Of a stretch of DNA of 64,000 nucleotides, positions 41,954-55,231 are shown piece by piece. Below the pieces are notes generated by a model. That model was not told where the DNA came from. It saw nothing but the letters and a program-made list of their open reading frames with translations, and did not search any database. The translations under genes and the position numbers were made by a program. This DNA comes from Nevskia sp. (GTDB taxonomy: Bacteria; Pseudomonadota; Gammaproteobacteria; Nevskiales; Nevskiaceae), in contig NZ_JAKFUM010000003.1 in the NCBI RefSeq assembly GCF_021732705.1, forward strand, positions 1-64,000, given 5' to 3'. Position 1 is the stretch's first letter; each line of letters begins with the position of its first letter.

Positions 41954-43609
41954 ATGTCTACCGCTACGCAATCCGCGCCATCCGCCCCCGCAGCGGCCGG
42001 AGTTCCGCAGTTCGATGCCGTGGTGATCGGCGCTGGCGTCGCCGGCCTTTACCAGACCTATCGGCTGCGCGAAGCGGGCTTCAGCGTGCAGGCCTACGAG
42101 GCCGGGTCCGCGGTCGGCGGCACCTGGTACTGGAACCGCTACCCGGGCGCGCGCTTCGATTCCGAAGGCGAGATCTATCAGTACTGGTTCTCGAAATCGA
42201 TGTACGCGAACTGGAAGCCGTCCGAGCGCTTCCCGGCGCAGCCGGAGACCGAGGCCTGGCTGAATCACGTGGCCGACCAGCACGATCTGCGCAAGCACTA
42301 CCGCTTCAGCACCAAGGTCACGAGCGCGATCTACAACGAGGCCGGCAAGTTCTGGACGGTGACCACCGATCAGGGCGAGACCGTCACCGCGCGCTTCTTC
42401 GTCAGCTGTGCCGGCATGCTGTCGGCGCCGCTGGAAAACCGCTTCCCGGGTCAGGACACGTTCAAGGGCCGCATCTTCCACACCGCGCGCTGGCCGCGCG
42501 AGGAGATCGACTTCGCCGGCAAGCGTGTCGGCGTCGTCGGCACCGGCGCCACGGGCATCCAGGTGATCCAGACCCTGGCGCCGAAGGTCGGCCAGATAAC
42601 GGTGTTCCAGCGCACGCCGCAGTACATCATCCCGATGCGCAACCCGAAGCTCGACGCGGCCGACTGGCAGAAGCAGTCCGACCGCTTCGACTACCTGCGC
42701 GCGCGCGTGCAGACCACGTTCAGCGGCTTCGAGTACGACTTCGAGAACGGCGCCTGGCACGACAAGACGCCGGAAGAGCGCCGCGCGGTGTACGAGCACT
42801 ACTGGGCCTACGGCTCGCTGGCGCTGTGGCTGGCCGCGTATGCCGAAGTGTTCTTCGACGAGACCGCGAACGACGAGTTGTCCGAGTTCGTGCGCGAGAA
42901 GATGCGCGCGCGCCTGAACAACGATCCGTACCTGTGCGACAAGCTGATCCCGAAGAAGTCGGACTACGGCTTCGGCACCCATCGCGTGCCGTTGGAAAGC
43001 GGCTACCTCGAAACCTTCCTGCGTCCGAACGTCAAGCTGGTCGACTGCCGCGAATCGGCGATCGAGCGGGTGGTGCCGAACGGCGTGCAGATGAAGAACG
43101 GCACGGTGCACGAGGTCGACATCCTGATCCTCGCCACCGGCTTCGATGCCGGCACCGGTGCCTTGACCCGCATCGACATCCGCGGTCGCGGCGGTCGCTC
43201 GCTGAAGGACGACTGGGGCAAGGACATCCGCACCGCGATGGGCCTCGGCAAGCATGGCTATCCGAACCTGTTCACCACGGCCGCACCGCTGGCGCCATCC
43301 GCCGCGCTGTGCAACATGACCACCTGCCTGCAGCAGCAGGTCGACTGGATCGCCGACTGCCTTATCGCGCTGCGCGAGAAGGGCGTGCAGGAGATCGAGC
43401 CGACGCTCGAGTTCGAGGACGCGTGGGTCCAGCACCATGACGAGATCGCGAACATGACCCTGCTGACCAAGACCGACAGCTGGTACATGGGCTCGAACAT
43501 CGAAGGCAAGCCGCGCCGGCTGCTGTCGTACTGCGGCGGCGTCGGCGTCTATCGCGGCAAGTGCGACGAAGTGGCGGCGAAAGGCTATGAAGGCTTCGCG
43601 ATGAGCTGA
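41954..43609 (+). CDS. Baeyer-Villiger monooxygenase (flavin- and NADPH-dependent)
   Basis: This 551-residue type I BVMO inserts oxygen next to a ketone to give an ester or lactone. The FAD motif VVIGAGVAGLYQTYRL is near residue 22, GTWYWNRYPGARFDSE follows, and the BVMO fingerprint FKGRIFHTARWP is near 170. The NADPH motif VGVVGTGATGIQVI is near 190 and ATGFDAGTGAL near 395. The length and motifs resemble cyclohexanone or phenylacetone monooxygenases. GGAGG is just upstream of ATG 41954. It ends in a good terminator. The substrate is unknown. Confidence 0.92.
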   Translation: MSTATQSAPSAPAAAGVPQFDAVVIGAGVAGLYQTYRLREAGFSVQAYEAGSAVGGTWYWNRYPGARFDSEGEIYQYWFSKSMYANWKPSERFPAQPETEAWLNHVADQHDLRKHYRFSTKVTSAIYNEAGKFWTVTTDQGETVTARFFVSCAGMLSAPLENRFPGQDTFKGRIFHTARWPREEIDFAGKRVGVVGTGATGIQVIQTLAPKVGQITVFQRTPQYIIPMRNPKLDAADWQKQSDRFDYLRARVQTTFSGFEYDFENGAWHDKTPEERRAVYEHYWAYGSLALWLAAYAEVFFDETANDELSEFVREKMRARLNNDPYLCDKLIPKKSDYGFGTHRVPLESGYLETFLRPNVKLVDCRESAIERVVPNGVQMKNGTVHEVDILILATGFDAGTGALTRIDIRGRGGRSLKDDWGKDIRTAMGLGKHGYPNLFTTAAPLAPSAALCNMTTCLQQQVDWIADCLIALREKGVQEIEPTLEFEDAWVQHHDEIANMTLLTKTDSWYMGSNIEGKPRRLLSYCGGVGVYRGKCDEVAAKGYEGFAMS

Positions 43610-43629
43610 AGCGGGTCTGGGATTGACCG

Positions 43630-43659
43630 AAGCGCGTCCGGCAACGGGCGCGCTTTTTT
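43630..43659 (+). terminator. Rho-independent terminator after the BVMO gene
   Basis: AAGCGCGTCC (43630-43639) pairs with GGGCGCGCTT (43646-43655, one G-T pair) across a 6-nt loop, followed by TTTT. It lies 20 bp after the stop. Confidence 0.88.
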
Positions 43660-43715
43660 GATGCGTGCGCGAAACGGTCGACGCCGGGACGGTGCCCGTC
43701 GACACCGGCCGGAGG

Positions 43716-44558
43716 CTAGCCCGGCAGCCGGCGCAGGAAGGCACTGACGCCGTCGTTGAACGCGTCGTTGCGGTCGCCGGCGACCATGTGACCGGCGGCG
43801 GCGACATCACAGACTTCCAGATGCGGCGTGTGGGCGCGAAATTCGGCGATGCCGTCGTCGCTGACGATGTCGCTTTCCAGGCCCCGGACCAGCAGAGTCG
43901 GGATGGTCAGTCGGGCGGCCGCTTCGTAGAGCTTTTCGGCGAAGCGCGGCGGTTCCGACACGGCCTGCGAATTGGCGACGAACGCCGGGTCCCAGTGCCA
44001 GTGCAGGCGGCCGTCCGCGCGCCGTCGCAGGTTCTTCATCAGCCCGCTCGGATCGCGCGGCCGGCGGCGCTGCGGGTAGTACGCGGCGACGGCATCGGCC
44101 GCCTCGTCGAGCGTGGCGAAGCCGTCGGGTCGGGCGCGCATGAAGGCGATGATCCGCTCGGCGCCTTCCGGATTCAGTCGCGGCACGACATCGACGAGGA
44201 TCAGCGCGCGGGCCACGCCGGCGTCGGCCGCCGCGATCAGCGAAGCGGCGCCGCCCATCGACGCCCCGACCAGCACCGGCCGCGCGGGCAGCGTGGCGGC
44301 GATCCCGGCGATGTCGGCCGCCAGCCGCTCGATCCGGTACTGGCCGCTCGGCGACCAGTCGCTGTCGCCGTGGCCGCGGGCATCGACATTGATCACGTGA
44401 TGACCATCGGCCACCAGCCGCCGCATCGCCGCGCCCCAGGAATGCCGGGTCTGGCCGCCGCCGTGACTCAGGATCACCGCCGGTGCCGACGGATCGCCGC
44501 CAACGTCCGCCGCCAGGCTCAGGCCATCGTCGGTGACGTAGCGGCGGAGCGTGGTCAC
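43716..44558 (-). CDS. Alpha/beta hydrolase
   Basis: This 280-residue alpha/beta-fold hydrolase has SHGGGQTRHSW as the oxyanion region, VGASMGGAASL with the nucleophilic Ser and AAAGHMVAGD with the catalytic His. DARGHGDSDW is typical of esterase or epoxide-hydrolase-like members. The GTG at 44558 follows trpE by 13 bp, so it is probably in the same transcript, though no link to tryptophan is known. Substrate unknown; an esterase acting on BVMO ester products is an attractive but unproven idea given the neighbouring monooxygenase. Confidence 0.85.
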   Translation of the reverse strand: MTTLRRYVTDDGLSLAADVGGDPSAPAVILSHGGGQTRHSWGAAMRRLVADGHHVINVDARGHGDSDWSPSGQYRIERLAADIAGIAATLPARPVLVGASMGGAASLIAAADAGVARALILVDVVPRLNPEGAERIIAFMRARPDGFATLDEAADAVAAYYPQRRRPRDPSGLMKNLRRRADGRLHWHWDPAFVANSQAVSEPPRFAEKLYEAAARLTIPTLLVRGLESDIVSDDGIAEFRAHTPHLEVCDVAAAGHMVAGDRNDAFNDGVSAFLRRLPG

Positions 44559-44571
44559 GGCCGCCGTGGCC

Positions 44572-46020
44572 TCAGCGCGGCGAGGGCGGGCCGACGACGT
44601 CGGCGACGGCGCGCATCACCGCCCGGGCCTTGTTGACGGTCTCGTCCCACTCGGACTGCGGCACGGAATCGGCCACCACGCCGCAGCCGGCCTGCGCGTG
44701 GACCTGTCCGTCCTTGATCACGGCCGTGCGGATGGCGATGGCCATGTCCATGTTGCCGTCCCAGCCCAGATAGCCGACGGCGCCGCCATAGATGCCGCGG
44801 GCAACGGGTTCGAGTTCGTCGATGATTTCCATCGCGCGGACTTTCGGCGCACCGCTGAGGGTGCCGGCCGGGAACGTCGCGGCCAGCGCATCCAGCGCAT
44901 CGAGCCCCGGCTTCAACTGGCCGGTGACGTTCGAGACGATGTGCATCACATGGCTGTAGCGCTCGACGATCATCTTCTCGGTGAGCTTCACCGAGCCGGT
45001 CTGGGCGACGCGGCCGACATCGTTGCGGCCGAGGTCGATCAGCATCAGGTGCTCGGCGATTTCCTTCGGATCGGCCAGCAGATCGGCTTCAAGCGCCTTG
45101 TCTTCATCCGGCGTCTTGCCGCGCACACGGGTGCCGGCGATCGGGCGCACCGTCACTTCGTTGTTCTCGGCGCGCACCAGGATTTCCGGGCTGGAGCCGA
45201 CGACATGGTGATCGTCGAGGTTCAGGCAATACAGGTACGGCGACGGATTCAGGCGGCGCAGCGCACGGTACAGGCTCACCGGCGGTGCGGTGAACGGCGC
45301 GCTCATCCGCTGCGACGGCACCACCTGCATCACGTCGCCGGCGGCGATGTAGTCCTTGATCCGGCCGATGCCCTGCTTGAACGCGTCTTCGCCAAAACCG
45401 GAGACGAATTCCGCTGTGGCCTGCGGTGCGACCGGGACATTCGGTGCCGGTTGCGCCAGCAGCGCTTCGATCTCGTCCAGCCGGCGGCGGGCGCGGGCCT
45501 GATCGGCGGGCGAGGCGGCTTCGGCATGGACGACCAGAGTCAACGTGGCGCGCAGCGCGTCGAACACCACGAGTTCGTCGGAGCGCATCAGCAGCACGTC
45601 CGGGGTGCCCAGCGGGTCGGGCGGAACGGTTTTCCCGGGCGCTTTCAGGCGCGGCTCGAACAGGCGCACGCACTCGTAGCCGAAGTAACCGACGAAGCCG
45701 CCGGAGAAGCGCGGCAGCCTGTCGTTCGGCGCCACGCGGATGGTCGCGGCGTGGTCGCGCAGCCAGCCGATCGGGTCCGCGGGCTCGACCGTGCGGGTGA
45801 CCACACCATCGACGCTGACCGTGATCGTGTGGCCCTTGATCCGGAGAATCTCGCGCGCCGGCAGGCCGATGAACGAGTAGCGGCCCCAGCGCTCGCCGCC
45901 GTGCATCGATTCCAGCAGATAGGTGTACGGGCGATTGCCCAGCTTCAGGAAGGTGCTGACCGGCGTATCGAGGTCGCCGGGAAGCTCGCGCGTCAGCGCG
46001 ACATGCGTGTAGTCGGACAT
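44572..46020 (-). CDS. trpE: Anthranilate synthase component I
   Basis: This 482-residue chorismate-using enzyme makes anthranilate with Trp[20 protein letters not shown] includes the LLES motif of the tryptophan feedback site. [32 protein letters not shown] and [10 protein letters not shown] are catalytic-domain motifs. No Shine-Dalgarno-like sequence precedes ATG 46020. A Trp-containing leader peptide lies about 70 bp upstream. The order is rpe-trpL-trpE-hydrolase on the minus strand; the gph gene found between rpe and trpE in pseudomonads is absent. Confidence 0.94.
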   Translation of the reverse strand: MSDYTHVALTRELPGDLDTPVSTFLKLGNRPYTYLLESMHGGERWGRYSFIGLPAREILRIKGHTITVSVDGVVTRTVEPADPIGWLRDHAATIRVAPNDRLPRFSGGFVGYFGYECVRLFEPRLKAPGKTVPPDPLGTPDVLLMRSDELVVFDALRATLTLVVHAEAASPADQARARRRLDEIEALLAQPAPNVPVAPQATAEFVSGFGEDAFKQGIGRIKDYIAAGDVMQVVPSQRMSAPFTAPPVSLYRALRRLNPSPYLYCLNLDDHHVVGSSPEILVRAENNEVTVRPIAGTRVRGKTPDEDKALEADLLADPKEIAEHLMLIDLGRNDVGRVAQTGSVKLTEKMIVERYSHVMHIVSNVTGQLKPGLDALDALAATFPAGTLSGAPKVRAMEIIDELEPVARGIYGGAVGYLGWDGNMDMAIAIRTAVIKDGQVHAQAGCGVVADSVPQSEWDETVNKARAVMRAVADVVGPPSPR

Positions 46021-46089
46021 GAATTCGTGAGGCGTCAGGCGAGAGGGGTGAGGCGAGAACGGTGCAGCAGCCGAGGACAGCGCTTCAAT

Positions 46090-46140
46090 TCAGCGCCATC
46101 GCCACCCGAACTTGCTTCCGATTGCCATCCGTCGTCGCAT
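46090..46140 (-). CDS. trpL: Putative tryptophan leader peptide
   Basis: ATG 46140 starts a 16-residue frame, MRRRMAIGSKFGWRWR, ending TGA at 46090-46092. Two Trp codons separated by one Arg codon lie near the end, the classic pattern of a trp attenuation leader. GAGG from the last unit of the 7-bp repeat array lies about 7 nt upstream of the ATG. trpE starts 69 bp after the leader stop. trpE attenuation is known in pseudomonads. No clear terminator hairpin with a T-run is visible between leader and trpE, so the mechanism is not proven. Confidence 0.6.
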   Translation of the reverse strand: MRRRMAIGSKFGWRWR

Positions 46141-46143
46141 TAT

Positions 46144-46198
46144 CGCCTCACGCCTCACGCCTCACGCCTCACGCCTCACGCCTCACGCCTCACGCCTT
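46144..46198. repeat. 7-bp tandem repeat array (CGCCTCA) at the 3' end of rpe
   Basis: Seven exact copies of CGCCTCA (46144-46192) are followed by CGCCTT. On the minus strand the unit reads TGAGGCG; the array includes the rpe stop codon and supplies the GAGG before trpL. Two inverted copies GTGAGGCG occur at 46027-46034 and 46048-46055, just before the trpE start. Length variation by slippage would be expected. Confidence 0.9.
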
Positions 46199-46882
46199 GG
46201 CGATCTCGGCCCGCATGGCCGCAATGGTAGCCGCGTAGTCCTGGGTATTGAAAATCGCGGAGCCGGCGACGAAGGCATCGGCACCCGCTGCGGCAATCGA
46301 GCGGATGTTGTCGACCTTCACGCCGCCGTCGATTTCCAGCCGGATCTCGTGGCCGGTCTCGGCACGGTGCTGGTCGATCAGGCGGCGCGCCTCGCGCAAC
46401 TTGTCGAGCGCGCTCGGCAGGAAGCTCTGCCCGCCGAAACCCGGGTTGACCGACATCAGCAGCACGATGTCGACCTTGTCCATCACGTAGCGCAGATGGT
46501 CCAGCGGCGTGGCCGGATTGAACACGAGCCCGCTCTTGCAGCCGGCGTCGCGGATCGCCTGCAGGCTGCGGTCGACGTGCCGGGTCGCTTCCGGGTGGAA
46601 GGTGACCGAGGTGGCGCCGGCCTTGGCGAACAGTTGCGCCAGCGCATCGACCGGCTCGACCATCAGGTGCACGTCGATCGGAGCGACGATGCCGTACTTG
46701 CGCAGCGCTTCGCAGACCATCGGCCCGATCGTCAGGTTCGGCACGTAATGGTTGTCCATCACGTCGAAATGGACCCAGTCGGCGCCGGCGGCCAGCACCT
46801 TCGCGGTGTCGTCGCCCAGACGGGCGAAGTCGGCCGACAGGATGCTGGGGGCAATGACGGGCGGCAGCGGCGACAGGCTCAT
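46190..46882 (-). CDS. rpe: Ribulose-phosphate 3-epimerase
   Basis: This 230-residue TIM-barrel enzyme interconverts ribulose 5-phosphate and xylulose 5-phosphate. [47 protein letters not shown] and EIDGGV are conserved active-site segments. ATG 46882 is chosen over a start 42 codons upstream that lacks homology. The final codons and the stop lie in the 7-bp repeat array, so array changes could alter the C-terminus. Confidence 0.94.
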   Translation of the reverse strand: MSLSPLPPVIAPSILSADFARLGDDTAKVLAAGADWVHFDVMDNHYVPNLTIGPMVCEALRKYGIVAPIDVHLMVEPVDALAQLFAKAGATSVTFHPEATRHVDRSLQAIRDAGCKSGLVFNPATPLDHLRYVMDKVDIVLLMSVNPGFGGQSFLPSALDKLREARRLIDQHRAETGHEIRLEIDGGVKVDNIRSIAAAGADAFVAGSAIFNTQDYAATIAAMRAEIAKA

Positions 46883-49477
<2,595 letters not shown>

Positions 49478-49512
49478 CCCGCCGCGGCCGCTCGGGGCGG
49501 CGTGACACGAAG

Positions 49513-49540
49513 GCCGCCGGATTCGTCCGGCGGCTTTTTT
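49513..49540 (+). terminator. Rho-independent terminator of katG
   Basis: A perfect stem GCCGCCGGA/TCCGGCGGC with a 4-nt loop (49513-49534) is followed by TTTTTT. It lies about 36 bp after the katG stop. Confidence 0.92.
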
Positions 49541-49646
49541 GCGGCCCGGCGGTCCGCGCAGGCAGGCGCCGGGGGCCGCGCCAATGGCGAATGCGGGGTC
49601 AGTTCAATAAAGTGGCGCTCTGTTCGCCACCGGTACTGCACGCTCC

Positions 49647-50120
49647 ATGGGTCTTGCGCTCGCTGTTCACACCTTGTTCGCCGCCATCTGGGTCGGTGGC
49701 ATGTTCTTCGCCTACGTCTGCCTGCGGCCGACCCTGGCGGGCATCGATCCGAAGACCCGCACGACCCTGTGGGCACAGGTGCTGCATCGCTTCTTCGGCT
49801 ACGTCTTCGTCTCGGCAGCGCTCCTGCTCGGCACCGGCCTGCACATGATTCGCGGGCTTGGCGGCATGGCGAACGCGGGCCCGCATGTCCACATCATGCT
49901 GACCCTGGGCCTGGTGATGATGGCGCTCGCGGCGCACGTCTGGTTCGCGCCGCTGAAGCGCCTGAAGCTGGCCGTGAAGGCGGGCGATGTGCCGGAAGCC
50001 GGCCGGCGCGTCGGCCAGATCCGCATCTTCGTCGGCATCAACCTGCTGCTGGGACTGACCGTCATCGCGATCGCCAGCGGCGGTCGCTATTTCTTCTCGT
50101 CTGGCCTCGGCGGAGCCTGA
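49647..50120 (+). CDS. CopD-like four-helix membrane protein
   Basis: This 157-residue integral membrane protein starts [21 protein letters not shown], with the His and hydrophobic pattern of the CopD/DUF4149-type family, and has about four helices (further ones near 50-65, 83-100 and 130-148). CopD proteins are linked with copper uptake, but small single-domain relatives are widespread and uncharacterised. The gene ends 2 bp before the purC GTG start, suggesting co-transcription. Confidence 0.75.
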   Translation: MGLALAVHTLFAAIWVGGMFFAYVCLRPTLAGIDPKTRTTLWAQVLHRFFGYVFVSAALLLGTGLHMIRGLGGMANAGPHVHIMLTLGLVMMALAAHVWFAPLKRLKLAVKAGDVPEAGRRVGQIRIFVGINLLLGLTVIAIASGGRYFFSSGLGGA

Positions 50121-50122
50121 CC

Positions 50123-51013
50123 GTGACGACCGCTCCGCTGCATGAAGCCATGATCACCAGCTTGCCGAAGATTCACAGCGGCAAGGTGCGCGACCTGTTC
50201 GCGCTGGGGACCGATCACCTGTTCATCGTCACCAGCGATCGCCTGTCGGCGTTCGACGTGATCCTGCCGAATCCGATCCCGGGCAAGGGCGCGGTGCTGA
50301 ACGCGCTGACCGCGTTCTGGATGGCGCGCTTCGCCAGCATCATCCCGAATCACTTCGACACTTCCGTCGACCTCGCGCAGTGGCTGACGCCGGCCGAGCG
50401 CGCGCAGTGCGAAGGCCGCGCCGTGGTCGCGAAGAAACTGAAAGCGCTGCCGGTGGAAGCGGTGGCGCGCGGCTACCTGATCGGTTCCGGCTGGAAGGAC
50501 TATCAGGACACCGGCGCCGTCTGCGGCATTCCGCTGCCGAACGGCCTGCGGCTGGCCGACAAGCTGCCGCAAGCCATCTTCACGCCGGCGTTCAAGGCGC
50601 CGAAGGGCGAGCACGACGCCAACATCTCGTTCGATGAGACGGTGAAGCTGGTCGGCCCGGCGCTCGCTGCGCAGGTGCGGGACGTGACCCTGCGGCTGTA
50701 TCGCGAAGCCTCCGAATTCGCCGCGACGCGCGGCATCATCATTGCCGACACCAAGTTCGAATTTGGTCTGGATGACGCCGGCACGCTGCATTTGATCGAC
50801 GAAGTGCTGACGCCGGATTCCTCGCGCTTCTGGCCGGCGGATCGCTATCAGCCCGGCATCAGTCCGCCGAGCTTCGACAAGCAGTACGTCCGCGATTATC
50901 TCGAGACCCTCGACTGGAACAAGACCGCACCCGGGCCGACTCTGCCGGACGCCGTCATCGCCCGCACTGCGAGCACCTATCGCGAAGCGCAGCGCCTGCT
51001 GACCGGAGCCTGA
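50123..51013 (+). CDS. purC: Phosphoribosylaminoimidazole-succinocarboxamide synthase
   Basis: This 296-residue enzyme adds aspartate to CAIR in purine synthesis. [38 protein letters not shown] and IADTKFEFG are diagnostic. The start is GTG 50123, directly after the CopD-like stop; an internal ATG at 50150 is the alternative. It is the longer type of PurC found in many proteobacteria and in yeast. The MAPEG gene follows after 3 bp. Confidence 0.94.
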   Translation: MTTAPLHEAMITSLPKIHSGKVRDLFALGTDHLFIVTSDRLSAFDVILPNPIPGKGAVLNALTAFWMARFASIIPNHFDTSVDLAQWLTPAERAQCEGRAVVAKKLKALPVEAVARGYLIGSGWKDYQDTGAVCGIPLPNGLRLADKLPQAIFTPAFKAPKGEHDANISFDETVKLVGPALAAQVRDVTLRLYREASEFAATRGIIIADTKFEFGLDDAGTLHLIDEVLTPDSSRFWPADRYQPGISPPSFDKQYVRDYLETLDWNKTAPGPTLPDAVIARTASTYREAQRLLTGA

Positions 51014-51016
51014 CCG

Positions 51017-51397
51017 ATGACCCTCGCTTACTGGTGCGTGCTCGTGGCGGCCTACCTGCCGATCGTCTGGACCGGCATCGCCAAGTTCGGCGCTGGTGGC
51101 CGTGACTTCGACAACGCCGCGCCGCGCGTGATGCTGGCCAAGCTCGACGGCTGGCGGCAGCGCGCGAACTGGGCCCAGCTCAACGGCTTCGAGGCGTTTC
51201 CGCCGTTTGCGGCCGCCGTGATCATCGCCCACCTCACGAGCGTGCCGCAGCCGCGGATCGATGCGTTGGCGCTGGCCTTCATCGCTGCCCGCATCGTCTA
51301 CGGCGTGTTCTACCTGATGAATCTGGCGACCTTGCGCAGCGTCGCCTGGATGGCGGCCACCGGCTGCGTCGTTGCCCTGTTCGTCTCCGCCGCCTGA
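51017..51397 (+). CDS. MAPEG family membrane protein (second copy)
   Basis: This 126-residue protein has about four membrane helices and a MAPEG-like middle (RANWAQLNGFEAFPPFAAAVIIAHL). It is distinct from the copy at 20799. It begins 3 bp after the purC stop and is likely co-transcribed. Function unknown. Confidence 0.85.
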   Translation: MTLAYWCVLVAAYLPIVWTGIAKFGAGGRDFDNAAPRVMLAKLDGWRQRANWAQLNGFEAFPPFAAAVIIAHLTSVPQPRIDALALAFIAARIVYGVFYLMNLATLRSVAWMAATGCVVALFVSAA

Positions 51398-51421
51398 TCG
51401 TCCCTTTGCCGAGGAAACGCC

Positions 51422-51790
51422 GTGCAGATCAAGATTGAAATCGACGTCAAGCCGGAAGAACTGCGCCGCTTTCTGGGTCTGCCCGATGTCGCGGGGCTGC
51501 AGGAGGATCTGGTCAACTTCCTGCGCGAAAAGCTCGGCGCGGCGACCGAAACCTTCGATCCGGCGAGCTTCGTCAAGGACAACCTGCAGACCCTGAAACA
51601 GAGCACGCCGTGGCAGTTGCTGGTGTCGGCGACCAAGAAGTCGCCACCGGCGCCGGCGGCAAAGTCGGGCAAGTCGAGCGGGCGCAGCAGGAAGTCCGCC
51701 GCGGACAGCGGCAAGGCGAAGAAGACGGAGGCCGCGTCGGCGAAGCGCCGCGTGGCCAAGCCGAAAGGCGAGGCGCCGTCCGGGCAGTAA
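51422..51790 (+). CDS. Small conserved protein with basic Ala/Lys-rich tail
   Basis: This 122-residue protein starts with GTG 51422 (MQIKIEIDVKPEELRRFLGLPDVAGLQEDL), resembling the DUF6489-type small proteins of Proteobacteria. The second half is low-complexity and basic (KSGKSSGRSRKSAADSGKAKK), like the tails of phasin-associated or DNA-binding proteins. It is 24 bp after the MAPEG gene and close to the phasin genes. A link to granules is only positional. The family name is a recollection. Confidence 0.65.
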   Translation: MQIKIEIDVKPEELRRFLGLPDVAGLQEDLVNFLREKLGAATETFDPASFVKDNLQTLKQSTPWQLLVSATKKSPPAPAAKSGKSSGRSRKSAADSGKAKKTEAASAKRRVAKPKGEAPSGQ

Positions 51791-51873
51791 TCCTGAGGCG
51801 AAACGTGTTGGCGGCGATCAGCCGTTGATGCAAGGCCGGATCGTGGATACGCCGCGATCTGCGGCGGTGTCGC

Positions 51874-52200
51874 TCAGGGCAGCCGGAACTCGGCCAGCCG
51901 CATCCGCAAGCGCCGGAACCGCCGGACTCGCCGGGCGTGATCCTGGGCCAGCCGTGCCGTCGTCGCCGGCAGCAGGTCGATCTGCAGCCGCAGCATCTCC
52001 GCCGGATCAGGCGTGCGCACAGCAACGCGCCAGCGTTCGCGCAGGGCCGCGCGATGCTCGCGCCACGCAGCCGCTTCCTGTCGGAACCAGCGACGGGTCC
52101 AGCGCATGGCCCAGGACGTCAGCTCGTGTGCCGCTGTGTCGAGGCGCGCGCGGGCACCCGGATCGATCGGCCGACGCGACATGGGCAAGGACGGCTTCAT
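51874..52200 (-). CDS. Small phasin-like protein
   Basis: This 108-residue helical and very basic protein has PDPAEMLRLQIDLLPATTARLAQDHARR, similar to the middle of phasin-type granule proteins. WAMRWTRRWFRQEAAAWREHR upstream is amphipathic. The start (ATG 52200 or 52182) lacks a strong ribosome-binding site. It lies downstream of the phasin gene and its terminator, so it probably has its own weak expression or read-through. Confidence 0.5.
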   Translation of the reverse strand: MKPSLPMSRRPIDPGARARLDTAAHELTSWAMRWTRRWFRQEAAAWREHRAALRERWRVAVRTPDPAEMLRLQIDLLPATTARLAQDHARRVRRFRRLRMRLAEFRLP

Positions 52201-52252
52201 GGGGAATTCGGAAAGTCTTGCTGTCGCCGGCGTGGCGGCGCCCCAACGGACG

Positions 52253-52287
52253 AATGGCGCGGCAGCCGCGAAGGCTGCCGCGCCATT
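52253..52287 (-). terminator. Strong hairpin terminator after the phasin gene
   Basis: A perfect 14-bp stem AATGGCGCGGCAGC/GCTGCCGCGCCATT with a 7-nt loop lies about 28 bp after the phasin stop. The T-run is poor (ATTCG), but the stem is long. Confidence 0.7.
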
Positions 52288-52314
52288 CCGATCACATGCC
52301 GACAGCGGGATCGC

Positions 52315-52788
52315 TTACTTCGCGACCTTCGCGGTGGCCTTCTTGACCGAGGCGGCTGCCTTCTTGGTCGTGGCCTTGACGGCCTTTTCGGCCTTGGCGA
52401 CGACGGCCGGCTTGCCGGTCAGCTGCGCCTGAATGGTCTCGACGCCGGTCTTGACGACCTTGTACAGCTCTTCGCCGGTGCGCGAGACGACGGTGACCGT
52501 CTGGCTGAACGGGGCGGTCAGCGTGTCGGTGGTCGGCAGGTAGCTGATCGGGTCCGCGGCGACGGCCTTCAGGCCATCGGTCTTCGCCTTCTCGAAGCTC
52601 GACACGGCGGCCGAGTAGATTTCCTTCGCGGCGGCCGTGTTGTCGCTGACCAGCGACTTGTAGCCGCCGACGACGACATCGCCAGCCTGCTTCAGGCTGT
52701 CGATCGAGATTTCGGCAACCTTCTGGCCGTGGCCGGACAGGGTTTCGACGCGGCCTTTGACATCTTCAACAACGCTCTGCAGGGACAT
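52315..52788 (-). CDS. Phasin family protein
   Basis: This 157-residue protein has a phasin domain (about residues 1-110; SVVEDVKGRVETLSGHGQKV, AAKEIYSAAVSSFEKAKTDG) and an Ala/Lys-rich tail with repeated KKA/VKKAT units typical of phasins that also touch DNA. Phasins coat polyhydroxyalkanoate granules. AAAGGAGC precedes ATG 52788. Its promoter and three dyads are listed separately. No PHA synthase is in the window. Confidence 0.85.
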   Translation of the reverse strand: MSLQSVVEDVKGRVETLSGHGQKVAEISIDSLKQAGDVVVGGYKSLVSDNTAAAKEIYSAAVSSFEKAKTDGLKAVAADPISYLPTTDTLTAPFSQTVTVVSRTGEELYKVVKTGVETIQAQLTGKPAVVAKAEKAVKATTKKAAASVKKATAKVAK

Positions 52789-52804
52789 GGTTCAGCTCCT
52801 TTCG

Positions 52805-52877
52805 TTGATCGGGGATCAAATTGCTGCGACGCAACATTTGATGCACCGCATCATAACAGCCGATTTTCGGAAGTCAA
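52805..52877 (-). promoter_or_regulatory. Phasin promoter with three tandem 15-bp dyad operators
   Basis: On the minus strand TTGACT (52877-52872) and TATGAT (52855-52850) are spaced 16 bp. Downstream, and overlapping the -10, lie three 6-N3-6 inverted repeats separated by exactly 2 bp: TGATGC-GGT-GCATCA (52853-52839), TGTTGC-GTC-GCAGCA (52836-52822, one mismatch) and TTGATC-CCC-GATCAA (52819-52805). The first two contain TGC-N3-GCA, resembling the CTGC-N3-GCAG operator reported for the phasin repressor PhaR. Confidence 0.7.
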
Positions 52878-52963
52878 GCGCGTTCGGCTGTCAAGACTTT
52901 ATTGAACGAATCGTCAATTTTTTTGATCGGAACCGGGCGCGCCCGGACCCGCGTCGGTGGCCT

Positions 52964-55231
<2,268 letters not shown>

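Noticed and set aside
46144-46198. The 7-bp array as a CRISPR or coding repeat
   Set aside because: Units are directly contiguous without spacers and lie across a stop codon.
52805-52819. TTGATCGGGGATCAA as a second FNR box
   Set aside because: The half-sites TTGAT and ATCAA are separated by five bases rather than four, and the dyad fits the 6-N3-6 array better.
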